From contig NZ_LOQG01000036.1 of NCBI RefSeq assembly GCF_001517835.1, positions 81,942 through 145,941 of the forward strand: a stretch of DNA of 64,000 nt. The letters are read 5' to 3'. The DNA is from Caviibacter abscessus. GTDB lineage: Bacteria > Fusobacteriota > Fusobacteriia > Fusobacteriales > Leptotrichiaceae. Shown piece after piece: positions 56,690 through 64,000 of this stretch; the first letter of the stretch is position 1, and each line of letters starts with the position of its first letter. The notes under the pieces were generated by a model that was not told the DNA's origin, searched no databases, and was given only the letters and a program-made list of their open reading frames with translations. Both the position numbers and the translations under genes were made by a program.

Positions 56690-56736
56690 AAAAAGCTGCT
56701 AAATAGTGATTTTTTCTCACTAAACTAGCAGCTTAT
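56690..56736 (-). terminator. Terminator of the osmoprotectant ABC operon
   Basis: AAGCTGCTA (56693-56701) pairs with TAGCAGCTT (56726-56734), with an inner AGTGA/TCACT stem. On the minus strand it is followed by TTTTTA. It overlaps the last codon of the ATPase gene. Confidence 0.8.
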
Positions 56737-57467
56737 TGTATATTTAAATTATTTAATATTTCTTTTTTTAATTTCATAGCTTCAATAGAGAACATATCTT
56801 TATGTTCTCTATTAAGTTCAATTACTTTAACTATTTTACCGGGATTTCCATTTATTATATATATCTTATCAGATAAATATATTGCTTCATCTATATCGTG
56901 TGTAATTATTAAACACGTTAAATTAAGCTTATTTTTCAAATCTAAAAACCACTTATACATTGTTGTCTTAGTTATTGAATCTAATGCTGAAAATGGTTCA
57001 TCAAGTAAAACAACTTCCTTTGAAAACATATAAGTTCTAAGTAAAGCTGCTCTTTGCTTTTGACCTCCCGACAATGCCTTAGGATACTTTTCAAGTAAAC
57101 CGTCTAAACCAAAATCTTTAACATATTCCAAAACTTTATCTTGCTTTTCTCCTTTTATAATCTGAGCAAGTGATATATTATCATAAACCGTTTTAAAGGG
57201 TAATAATAAATCTTTTTGTAACATATAACTGACTTTAGCACATTTATTTGTTATTTCTTCTTTTATCATATTATCATTATATAAATAGATATTAGCACTA
57301 TCTGCTTTTAAAAGTCCTGCTACAATATTAAATAAAGTAGTTTTACCACAACCTGATGGTCCAAGTATACTAACTATTTCATTTTTATTAATTTTAATAT
57401 TTATATCTTCTATTATTTTTTTATTATCAAAGCTATGACTAACATTTGAAGCCTCAAGCTTTATCAT
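56733..57467 (-). CDS. ABC transporter ATPase, NitT/TauT (ThiZ-like) type
   Basis: 244 residues with Walker A GPSGCGKTT, signature ALSGGQKQRAALLRTYMF and Walker B VVLLDEPFSALDSITKTTMY, the last matching ThiZ/SsuB-type ATPases. It overlaps the osmoprotectant ATPase gene by four bases, yet by family it belongs with ThiX and ThiY encoded 3 kb upstream, which lack an ATPase. I infer it is the ThiZ of that HMP-precursor importer, moved into the neighbouring operon. Confidence 0.8.
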   Translation of the reverse strand: MIKLEASNVSHSFDNKKIIEDINIKINKNEIVSILGPSGCGKTTLFNIVAGLLKADSANIYLYNDNMIKEEITNKCAKVSYMLQKDLLLPFKTVYDNISLAQIIKGEKQDKVLEYVKDFGLDGLLEKYPKALSGGQKQRAALLRTYMFSKEVVLLDEPFSALDSITKTTMYKWFLDLKNKLNLTCLIITHDIDEAIYLSDKIYIINGNPGKIVKVIELNREHKDMFSIEAMKLKKEILNNLNIQ

Positions 57468-58195
57468 TTAATCACCCTAAATAAAAGTGCCTTCACATAA
57501 TCAGTTGCAGGATTATTTTTTATTTCATCAGGACTTGCATATTGTTCAATTTTTCCTGCATTCATAACAAGTACTTTTGTTCCAAGTCTTAACGCTTCAT
57601 TAATGTCATGTGTTACAAATAGTATAGTAATTCCTGTTTCTTTGTGTATTCTAATAATTTCATCTTGTAATGTTGATCTTGTTATTTCATCTACAGCACC
57701 AAAAGGTTCGTCCATTAAAAGTATTTCAGGTTCTCCAGCTAAAGATCTTGCAATTCCCACTCTTTGTTGTTGACCACCTGATAATTCATTAGGATAAGAC
57801 TTTCTTAAACTTTCATCTAATCCAACTATCTTTAACCATTTTTTTATAGCTTGTTCTGTTTTTTTCTTATCTTTATTTATTAAATTTGGAACATATGCAA
57901 TATTTTTTTCAACTGTCATATGTGGAAACAAGACACTTCCTTGTATAGCATAACCTATTTTTCTACGAAGTTCTATTATATCCATAGAATTTGTACATTC
58001 TCCACATGCTATTATATTCCCACTTGTTGGAACTATTAACTTATTAACCATTTTAAGTATAGTTGTTTTTCCACAACCAGAAGCTCCTATTATGGTTACA
58101 AACTCACCTTTTTCTATTTCTAAATTAAAGTTATCTATTATTTTTTTATCACCATAACTCATACATACATTTTTATACTCTATTGCATTACTCAT
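57464..58195 (-). CDS. Osmoprotectant (glycine betaine/choline) ABC ATPase
   Basis: 243 residues: GASGCGKTTILKMVNKLIVPTSG, ELRRKIGYAIQGSVLFPHMTVEKNI, LSGGQQQRVGIARSLA and LLMDEPFGAVDEITRSTLQDEI, the last specific to OpuCA/ProV. It lacks the C-terminal CBS domains that sense ionic strength in full-length OpuCA. It works with the permease and binding protein encoded directly upstream. Confidence 0.88.
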   Translation of the reverse strand: MSNAIEYKNVCMSYGDKKIIDNFNLEIEKGEFVTIIGASGCGKTTILKMVNKLIVPTSGNIIACGECTNSMDIIELRRKIGYAIQGSVLFPHMTVEKNIAYVPNLINKDKKKTEQAIKKWLKIVGLDESLRKSYPNELSGGQQQRVGIARSLAGEPEILLMDEPFGAVDEITRSTLQDEIIRIHKETGITILFVTHDINEALRLGTKVLVMNAGKIEQYASPDEIKNNPATDYVKALLFRVIK

Positions 58196-58204
58196 CGTTT
58201 TCTC

Positions 58205-59089
58205 CTATTTAAGCAACCCTTTTTCTTTTAAAAAGATAATTGCAACTTCTTCAGGTGCTTTGCCTTTTTCTTCAACCATGTTATTTAATTTTGCCATTTT
58301 AGAATAATCTAAAATGTTATTAAGTTTTGCAAAAACTTCTTTAAGTTCTGGATGTTTTACAAGAACTTCATTACGTATAACAAAACCTGCCATATATGAA
58401 GGGTAAAGGTTTTTATCATCTTCTAATACTACTAAATTTGAAGTAGCAAGTTGACCATCAGTTGTAAATATGTTTAATGCTTCTATTTTATTTTGTTTAA
58501 CTGCATCATATTTTAAACCTATATCCAAATCAACTGTACCTTTAAATTTAATATTATACACTTTATTAAGTGCTTCATAACCGTCTTTTCTTTCAAAAAA
58601 ATCATATTCAGCACCGAAAGTAAGCTCACCTGATACCTTTGATAAATCTGTAAATGTCTTTAAGTTATATTTTTTTGCTATATCTTTTCTAACTGCTAAA
58701 CCATAAGTATCGTTAAATCCAAGTAAAGCAATCCATGTAAGGTTTTTCTTTTTATATCCTTCTACTAATTTATCAAACATTTGTTCATTATATACGCTTT
58801 TTTCACCAAGTACTAAATTCCAAGCTGTGCCTGTATATTCCGGATAAACATCAAAATCTCCCTTTTCAATGGCTGGTTGAATATTTGATGTTCCTCCTCC
58901 AACTCCTTCAGTTACTTTAACTTTTAAATTTGTATCTTGTTCAACTAAAATTTTAAGAATATTTCCCAATATATATTGTTCTGTCATAGGTTTTGTTGCT
59001 ACGTTTAATGTATTACCATCGTTTTTACAGCTTATTAAAAACACAGTTGAAAAAATTGTTAATAAAATTAAATTTAATATTTTTTTCAT
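58205..59089 (-). CDS. Osmoprotectant-binding lipoprotein (OpuBC/OpuCC type)
   Basis: 294 residues: lipobox FLISC near residue 21, then NVATKPMTEQYILGNILKILVEQ, EGVGGGTSNIQPAIEKGDFDVYPEYTGTAW and KQNKIEALNIFTTDGQLA, which are standard for glycine-betaine/choline-binding OpuC proteins. It lies nine bases before the ATPase gene. Confidence 0.9.
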   Translation of the reverse strand: MKKILNLILLTIFSTVFLISCKNDGNTLNVATKPMTEQYILGNILKILVEQDTNLKVKVTEGVGGGTSNIQPAIEKGDFDVYPEYTGTAWNLVLGEKSVYNEQMFDKLVEGYKKKNLTWIALLGFNDTYGLAVRKDIAKKYNLKTFTDLSKVSGELTFGAEYDFFERKDGYEALNKVYNIKFKGTVDLDIGLKYDAVKQNKIEALNIFTTDGQLATSNLVVLEDDKNLYPSYMAGFVIRNEVLVKHPELKEVFAKLNNILDYSKMAKLNNMVEEKGKAPEEVAIIFLKEKGLLK

Positions 59090-59104
59090 AATTTTTTCCT
59101 TTCA

Positions 59105-59740
59105 TTAATTTATATGTTTTTTCATTGCCCTTTCAACAATCCCAATAATGTAATCAACTAACACTGCTAAAATTGCAATAATTGCACTTCCTATTATTGT
59201 CATAGCTTTGTTATTAGTAGTTATTCCTCTATATATTGCAACACCTAAACCACCGGCACCTATAAATGAAGCTATACCGGTTAATGCTATTGTCATAACT
59301 GCCATATTACGTATTCCTGTTATAATTATTGGCATTGCTAAAGGAATTTTTATTTTAAATAAAACCTGTGCCTTTGTACTTCCCATTCCAACAGCTGCTT
59401 CAACTAATAATGGATTTATATTTGTAAGTCCTGCATAAGTATTTCTTACCATTGGAAGCAATGCATACACAGTTAAGGCAATTATCGCAGTTTTATTCCC
59501 TATCCCTGATAAAGGTATTAAAAATCCAAATAGTGATATAGAAGGGATAGTGTAAATAGAATTAATTACACCAAGTACTATTTTAGAACTCTTTTTATAT
59601 TCACTAATAATAAAGCCTATAAAAAGACCAATTATTATTGCAAAAAATATCGATATCAATGATATTTGTATATGCTCTATAAGCAGCTCTAAAAAAAACT
59701 TCCATCTAAGCTTTAAAACTTTTAATATATCAATAACCAT
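59105..59740 (-). CDS. Osmoprotectant ABC permease (OpuBB/OpuCB type)
   Basis: About 211 residues with six hydrophobic segments and the coupling loop INPLLVEAAVGMGSTKAQVLFKIKIPLAMPIIITGIRN. YTIPSISLFGFLIPLSGIGNKTAI is typical. GGGAG lies five bases before the ATG at 59740. Only one permease gene is present, so it probably acts as a homodimer. It leads the operon permease-binding protein-ATPase-ThiZ-like ATPase. Confidence 0.88.
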   Translation of the reverse strand: MVIDILKVLKLRWKFFLELLIEHIQISLISIFFAIIIGLFIGFIISEYKKSSKIVLGVINSIYTIPSISLFGFLIPLSGIGNKTAIIALTVYALLPMVRNTYAGLTNINPLLVEAAVGMGSTKAQVLFKIKIPLAMPIIITGIRNMAVMTIALTGIASFIGAGGLGVAIYRGITTNNKAMTIIGSAIIAILAVLVDYIIGIVERAMKKHIN

Positions 59741-59816
59741 TTTTTCTCCCACTTAACTTTATATTTGTAAGTAAATTTTATCATATATATTTCATTTACA
59801 CAAGTTAAGGTAAGGT

Positions 59817-59880
59817 TAATAAAAAAATCACAAATCAATTACCAGATAAGTTGATAATAAGATTTATGATTTTTTTATAT
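59817..59880 (-). terminator. Terminator of thiX-thiY
   Basis: AAAAAATCA-C-AAATC and GATTT-A-TGATTTTTT form a long stem with one mismatch, directly after the thiY stop. It separates thiXY from the osmoprotectant operon. Confidence 0.7.
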
Positions 59881-60864
59881 TTAATCTTCTAAGTATTTAT
59901 TTGTAAATCCTGCATTTTCAGGTAATTTTTCTTCTATTATTTTATTATCATAAAGCCAAGTATAAAAAGCATTCCATCTATTTGAGTCAATTATACCCCA
60001 AGCTTTTGCATCTGATATATACTGATTTGAAATAAATTTTTGGCTTTCTCTTATTAACTCCTTATTCCCCTCAGGAGCATTTTTAATTAAAATATCTGCT
60101 GCTTCTAAAGGATTTATTACTGAATATTCGTATCCTTTTTTTATTGATTTAAGAACTTTTTTAGCTGTTTCTTCTTTATTTTTTAAAAAATCGTTATTTG
60201 CAATAATTACAGGTGAATAATAATCAAATTCAGGAACATAATCTTTTAAACGAAAAAAATTAACATCAACACCCTTTAATTTAGCATTTGTATAATCCCA
60301 AGCTTCATATACAAATATAAAATCAAATAATTTTGCTTTAAGTCCTGTTAAAGCATCAGTTGTTTCACCAGGTGCAAACTTTACTTTTGAATAATCTCCA
60401 CCGTCACGTGTAATTACTTCTTTTACTGTTGCATCATCTATAGCATCTTCCCAAGTTGAATATACTTTACAAGATAAATCTTTAGGACTTGTTATACCAT
60501 TTTCTTTTAAGCTCATAATTCCTGATGTATTATGTTGCAATATAGCTGCAACTGCTGTTATAGGTACATTTTTTAATATTTTTTTTACCATGTTGGGTTG
60601 AAAATATATACCAAATTGAGCTTTACCTGCTGCAACTATTGATGATGAACTGTCTTGTGCAGGTTGTACAATTTCAACTTCTATACCTTGTTCTTTAAAA
60701 TATCCTTTATCTTTTGCAACAAATAGACCTGTATGATTTGTATTTGGAACCCAATCCAATACTATTGTTATTTTCTTTAATTCTTTTTCTTTTGTACTCC
60801 CACAAGAAATTAATAATCCAAAACAAATTAATGACATAAACAGTATTTTTAAAATTTTACTCAT
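59881..60864 (-). CDS. thiY: HMP-precursor (thiamine pyrimidine) binding lipoprotein ThiY-like
   Basis: 327 residues of the NMT1/ThiY family. Lipobox LLISC near residue 21, then IVLDWVPNTNHTGLFVAKDKGYF, the family's DWxPNTNHxG signature, and PAQDSSSSIVAAGKAQFGI. It binds formylaminopyrimidine or HMP-like precursors of thiamine in the periplasm. The TPP riboswitch upstream of thiX supports the thiamine assignment. Confidence 0.88.
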   Translation of the reverse strand: MSKILKILFMSLICFGLLISCGSTKEKELKKITIVLDWVPNTNHTGLFVAKDKGYFKEQGIEVEIVQPAQDSSSSIVAAGKAQFGIYFQPNMVKKILKNVPITAVAAILQHNTSGIMSLKENGITSPKDLSCKVYSTWEDAIDDATVKEVITRDGGDYSKVKFAPGETTDALTGLKAKLFDFIFVYEAWDYTNAKLKGVDVNFFRLKDYVPEFDYYSPVIIANNDFLKNKEETAKKVLKSIKKGYEYSVINPLEAADILIKNAPEGNKELIRESQKFISNQYISDAKAWGIIDSNRWNAFYTWLYDNKIIEEKLPENAGFTNKYLED

Positions 60865-60876
60865 ATTTTTCCCTTT

Positions 60877-61605
60877 CTAATACTTTATTATCTTCTTTTG
60901 AATAATATCAACAGTTGTCATTAACATTAGACTTAAAAATGATATGAAAAATATAACGGCAAACATTTTATCAAGTGCATATGCTTTTCTAACTCTTGTC
61001 ATATACACACCCAAACCATAAAATCCGCCTAACCATTCTGCTACAACTGCTGAAATAAGAGAATAAGATACACAAACCCTTAAACCTGCAAAAAAGTATC
61101 CAAGTGATGCCGGTATTTTTAAGTGTCTATACATTTGATATTTATTTGCTCCCATAGCTTTTAATAACTTTATGCTGTCTTCATCAACCGAGTTATATCC
61201 ATCAAGTAAAGAAATTACTATTGGAAAAAACGAAGTTAATACAACTAGAAGTATTTTAGGTTTCATATAATATCCTAACCATATTATAAGAAGCGGTGCT
61301 ATTGCAACTGTAGGTATTGTTTGTGTGATTATTATGACTGGGTATACAATATCATATATATTTTTATTCATATCCATTATAAGAGATAATAAAAAACTGA
61401 TAATTATCCCAATAAACACTCCTATAAATGCTATTATTAAAGTATATTTCGTATGATAAATTATAAGGTTAAAATCTTCAATAAATGCCTTTATTACTTG
61501 ATAAGGAGATGGTAGTAAAAAATCAGGTATTATTGTAAAAAAAGTTAAACTTTGCCATAATATTAATAGTAACAATATTAAACTGTATTTTTTTAATTTT
61601 TTCAT
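60877..61605 (-). CDS. thiX: HMP-precursor ABC permease ThiX-like
   Basis: 242 residues, six membrane segments, coupling loop LLKAMGANKYQMYRHLKIPASLGYFFAGLRV and AVVAEWLGGFYGLGVYMTRVRKAY, as in ThiX/SsuC permeases. It begins about 50 bp after a TPP riboswitch, which should shut it off when thiamine pyrophosphate is plentiful. The matching ATPase lies in the next operon downstream. Confidence 0.88.
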   Translation of the reverse strand: MKKLKKYSLILLLLILWQSLTFFTIIPDFLLPSPYQVIKAFIEDFNLIIYHTKYTLIIAFIGVFIGIIISFLLSLIMDMNKNIYDIVYPVIIITQTIPTVAIAPLLIIWLGYYMKPKILLVVLTSFFPIVISLLDGYNSVDEDSIKLLKAMGANKYQMYRHLKIPASLGYFFAGLRVCVSYSLISAVVAEWLGGFYGLGVYMTRVRKAYALDKMFAVIFFISFLSLMLMTTVDIIQKKIIKY

Positions 61606-61654
61606 AAAAAAATCCCTTCTTTGACGAAGAGAGAGTATAACAAAAAAATATATA

Positions 61655-61732
61655 ACTAACTCCCTACATCAGTATTATCTGTATCAGGTTCTAGGGTATA
61701 ATCTCAGCCCATTTCAAGCACCCCTGTTATTA
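61655..61732 (-). ncRNA. TPP riboswitch (THI element)
   Basis: On the minus strand the conserved parts occur in order: GGGGTGC (61718-61724), GCTGAGA (61702-61708), ACCC, GAACCTGAT (61683-61691) and CTGATGTAGGGA (61661-61672). This is the canonical thi-box. AAGGGA, the ribosome site of thiX, lies in the short stretch after it. No separate terminator hairpin is obvious, so control may be at translation. Confidence 0.93.
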
Positions 61733-61788
61733 GTATATATTCTACCATATTTTTAATTAATGTCTAGCTTTTTATCATTTTTTTGTGA

Positions 61789-61804
61789 TATAATCAGGTA
61801 TAAT
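61789..61804 (+). promoter_or_regulatory. Promoter region of the YebC-family gene
   Basis: TGATATAAT (extended -10 at 61786-61794) and a second TATAAT at 61799-61804 lie 20-35 bp before the start codon, with GTGGAGG as ribosome site. Confidence 0.5.
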
Positions 61805-61823
61805 TAAATTTGTGGAGGTTAAA

Positions 61824-62546
61824 ATGGGAAGACACGGAACTATTGCAGGACGTAAAGATGCCCAAGACAAAAAAAGAGCAGCAGCATTTACAAAGTATGT
61901 AAGACTTATCACAGTTGCTGCAAGAGAAGGAGCAGATCCGGATTATAACGTAGCATTAAAACACGCTATTGAAAAAGCAAAAAGTATAAATATGCCAAAC
62001 GATAATATCGTTAGAGCAATTAAAAAAGGTTCAGGTGGAACTGATGGGGCAGCATATGAAACATTAAATTATGAAGGATATGGTCCAGGTGGAGTTGCAA
62101 TAATAGTTGAAATACTTACAGACAATAGAAACAGAACTGCATCTACTGTAAAAACAGCATTTGACCGTTGTTCAGGAAATTTAGGAGTTTCTGGTTGCGT
62201 ATCATATATGTTTGATAGAAAAGGTGTAATTGAAATAGAAAAAACTGACAAAACTATTGAAGACGATATTATGGGTATAGCACTTGATGCAGGTATGGAA
62301 GATATGATTACATATGATGATAGCTTTTATATCACAACACCTACAGAAAACTTTAATGATGTTTGTGACGCATTAAGAAATGCAGGATATTCATTACTTG
62401 AAGCTGACGTTGAATATGTTCCATCAATAGAAGTTGAAACATTAACAGATGAAGACAAAGAAAAATTAATTAAATTAGTTGATATGCTAGAAGATAACGA
62501 TGATGTACAAAAAGTTTATCATAATTTTAGTGGAGAACTTAATTAA
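61824..62546 (+). CDS. YebC/PmpR-family translational or transcriptional regulator
   Basis: About 240 residues. GRHGTIAGRKDAQDKKRAAAFTKYVR, AAREGADPDYN, AIEKAKSINMPNDNIVRAIKKG and the central YEGYGPGGVAIIVE are diagnostic of YebC. Some members regulate transcription; others help ribosomes at proline stretches (TACO1-like). The usual start W/HSK is GRHGT here. The ATG at 61824 follows GGAGGTT; an in-frame GTG lies 12 bases earlier. Confidence 0.9.
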   Translation: MGRHGTIAGRKDAQDKKRAAAFTKYVRLITVAAREGADPDYNVALKHAIEKAKSINMPNDNIVRAIKKGSGGTDGAAYETLNYEGYGPGGVAIIVEILTDNRNRTASTVKTAFDRCSGNLGVSGCVSYMFDRKGVIEIEKTDKTIEDDIMGIALDAGMEDMITYDDSFYITTPTENFNDVCDALRNAGYSLLEADVEYVPSIEVETLTDEDKEKLIKLVDMLEDNDDVQKVYHNFSGELN

Positions 62547-62711
62547 TTATTAAGTTAATTAATATATTGAAGAAAAAAGTAATAAATATCAAGTATTAAT
62601 TAAAATTTCATTTTATTTATTAAATAAAAATAAAGAGAAATTCACACACAAAAAGTATACTTTTTTTATACCAAGGTATAATAAATATTATAATTAATTT
62701 AGGAGTCTATC

Positions 62712-63806
62712 ATGTCAAGAATAATTTTTTCACCATCTAAGTACATACAAGGAAAAGATGAAATAAAAAAAATATCTTCTCATTACAAAAATTTAGGTAC
62801 AAAAGGAGCATATATTTTAGTTGATAAATTCATTTTCGATAATTACAAAGAAAATATAACTTATAGCTTTGTTAATGAAAATGTACCTTATCATTTGGAA
62901 ATCTTTGGTGGAGAATGTTCTAAAAAAGAAGTTAATAAACATATTGAAATAATAAAAGAAAAAGGTTTAGATGCTGTAATTGCAATTGGTGGTGGAAAAA
63001 CAATTGATGCCGGAAAAGCAATTTCACATTACTTATCATTACCTGTTATAGTTGTTCCTACTGCTGCATCAACAGATGCTCCATGTAGTGCATTATCAGT
63101 ACTTTATACTGAAAATGGAGAATTTGAAGAATATCTATTCTTAAAAGCTAACCCAAATGCTGTAATAATGGATACAAATATATTAGTTAATGCTCCTTCA
63201 AGACTTCTTATTGCAGGTATAGGTGATGCTCTTGCAACATATTTTGAAGCACAAGCTACAACTGATTCACATTCAAATACTATTGCAGGTGGTAAAGCAT
63301 CAAAAACTTCACTTGCCCTTGCTAAATTATGTCTTAATATTTTAATGGAAGATGGATTAAAAGCAAAAATATCTTGTGAACAAAAAGCAATTACAACAGC
63401 ATTTGAAAATGTTGTAGAAGCTAATACATATCTAAGTGGTGTAGGTTTTGAAAGTGGAGGACTTGCAGCAGCACATGCTGTACATAACGGTTTAACTATC
63501 CTTAAAGAAGGACATGATAAATATCATGGTGAAAAAGTGGCATTTGGAACATTAGTTCAATTTGTACTTGAAAATAGAGATATGAAAGAAATAAAAGAAA
63601 TAATTAAATTTTGTAAGAGCGTTGGACTTCCAACTTGCTTAAAAGATTTAAATATGGAAAATGTTTCAAAAGAAGAGTTATACAAAGTAGCAGTAGCTGC
63701 AACAGCTCCAAATGAAACAATACATAATATGCCATTTGAAGTTACAGCTGATAGCGTATTTGCTGCTATATTAACTGCTGATAAATTAGGTTCAATGGAA
63801 TTATAA
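62712..63806 (+). CDS. gldA: Glycerol dehydrogenase-like iron-containing alcohol dehydrogenase
   Basis: 364 residues. NAD-binding region IAIGGGKTIDAGKAISHYL and PTAASTDAPCSALSV, then metal ligands Asp in GIGDALATYFEA and His in AAHAVHNGL and HDKYHGEKVAFG. This matches GldA, which oxidises glycerol to dihydroxyacetone with NAD+. AGGAG precedes the ATG by six bases. It is monocistronic. Confidence 0.9.
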   Translation: MSRIIFSPSKYIQGKDEIKKISSHYKNLGTKGAYILVDKFIFDNYKENITYSFVNENVPYHLEIFGGECSKKEVNKHIEIIKEKGLDAVIAIGGGKTIDAGKAISHYLSLPVIVVPTAASTDAPCSALSVLYTENGEFEEYLFLKANPNAVIMDTNILVNAPSRLLIAGIGDALATYFEAQATTDSHSNTIAGGKASKTSLALAKLCLNILMEDGLKAKISCEQKAITTAFENVVEANTYLSGVGFESGGLAAAHAVHNGLTILKEGHDKYHGEKVAFGTLVQFVLENRDMKEIKEIIKFCKSVGLPTCLKDLNMENVSKEELYKVAVAATAPNETIHNMPFEVTADSVFAAILTADKLGSMEL

Positions 63807-63832
63807 GTTTAAAATTTTATCTATAATATAAA

Positions 63833-63872
63833 AAAGGTGAATTGAATAATTAAATTCTTTCCACCTATTTTT
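63833..63872 (+). terminator. Probable terminator of gldA
   Basis: AGGTG with CACCT and an inner GAATT/AATTC stem, followed by ATTTTTTAT. The stem has an internal bulge, so this is less clean than the others. Confidence 0.5.
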
Positions 63873-63904
63873 TATGTATTTGAATAATTATATATAAAAA
63901 AAAA

Positions 63905-63981
63905 TGGCGTCCTCGGTTGGATTCGAACCAACGACCCTTTGGTTAACAGCCAAATGCTCTAACCTGCTGAGCTACGAAGAC
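63905..63981 (-). tRNA. tRNA-Asn (GTT)
   Basis: On the minus strand it begins GTCTTCG (acceptor), has the D-arm AGCTCAGCAGGTTAGAGC, anticodon loop CTGTTAA (anticodon GTT), the T-arm GTTGGTTCGAATCCAAC, and closes CGAGGAC-G-CCA. The CCA end is encoded. The acceptor has one T-G wobble. Confidence 0.95.
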
Positions 63982-64000
63982 ATTCCACTTTCAAGTTTGG

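Overview
The window is AT-rich (roughly a quarter G+C by eye) and reads as the chromosome of a small-genome diderm fermenter of the Fusobacteriota, most likely family Leptotrichiaceae (Streptobacillus/Sneathia type). The evidence is a trimeric autotransporter, several outer-membrane beta-barrel proteins ending in W, dependence on uptake systems (methionine, polyamine, HMP/thiamine, osmoprotectant, sugar), and Firmicute-like genes (whiA, sepF, mgtE) beside mreB. No ribosomal RNA, CRISPR array or prophage was seen.

Layout. 1-3.7 kb: end of a sugar ABC operon whose promoter carries a LacI/CcpA-type operator, then a divergent pair of transporter genes. 3.8-6 kb: a YadA-like adhesin fused to a C-terminal OmpA domain. 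6.2-8.3 kb: metN-metI-metQ. 8.5-22.4 kb: a very compact minus-strand block running from sepF through obgE, miaA, a PTS IIA gene, udk, a ROK protein, HAD and HD enzymes, an RluA-type synthase, rnhB and two peptidases to potA-potB-potC, with a strong promoter in front of sepF and a terminator after potC. 22.5-25.2 kb: thrS and a Bax-inhibitor-like gene.

25.2-34.5 kb is the accessory region. It holds a frameshifted regulator gene behind a promoter framed by a perfect inverted repeat, an S9 peptidase, a deleted IS1182-type element, and a dead BsuBI/PstI-type restriction-modification locus. Inside the dead restriction gene is a compact cassette of about 300 bp that looks like a type I toxin-antitoxin system: a 23-residue hydrophobic peptide gene and, just upstream on the same strand, a small-RNA gene carrying 16 nt complementary to the peptide's start codon region. 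Three outer-membrane protein genes follow. The outer two are inverted paralogues that share promoter elements and terminators; the middle one is frameshifted.

34.5-56.5 kb is mostly minus-strand housekeeping: pyrG, fba, a MATE-whiA-orphan-serS-lysozyme operon, crr, a pyrH-frr-mreB-dut-O-antigen-ligase-like-msrAB operon, rpsB-tsf, two tandem mgtE genes, an outer-membrane protein, and nrdD-nrdG behind NrdR-like boxes. 56.7-61.7 kb: an osmoprotectant ABC operon ending in a ThiZ-like ATPase, and thiX-thiY under a TPP riboswitch. 61.8-64 kb: a YebC-family gene, a glycerol-dehydrogenase-like gene and a tRNA-Asn.

Several genes differ from an intact reading frame by a single missing base (25.5, 26.1 and 32.0 kb, and the restriction gene). 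The restriction locus is certainly decayed. The isolated single-base cases could also be assembly errors.
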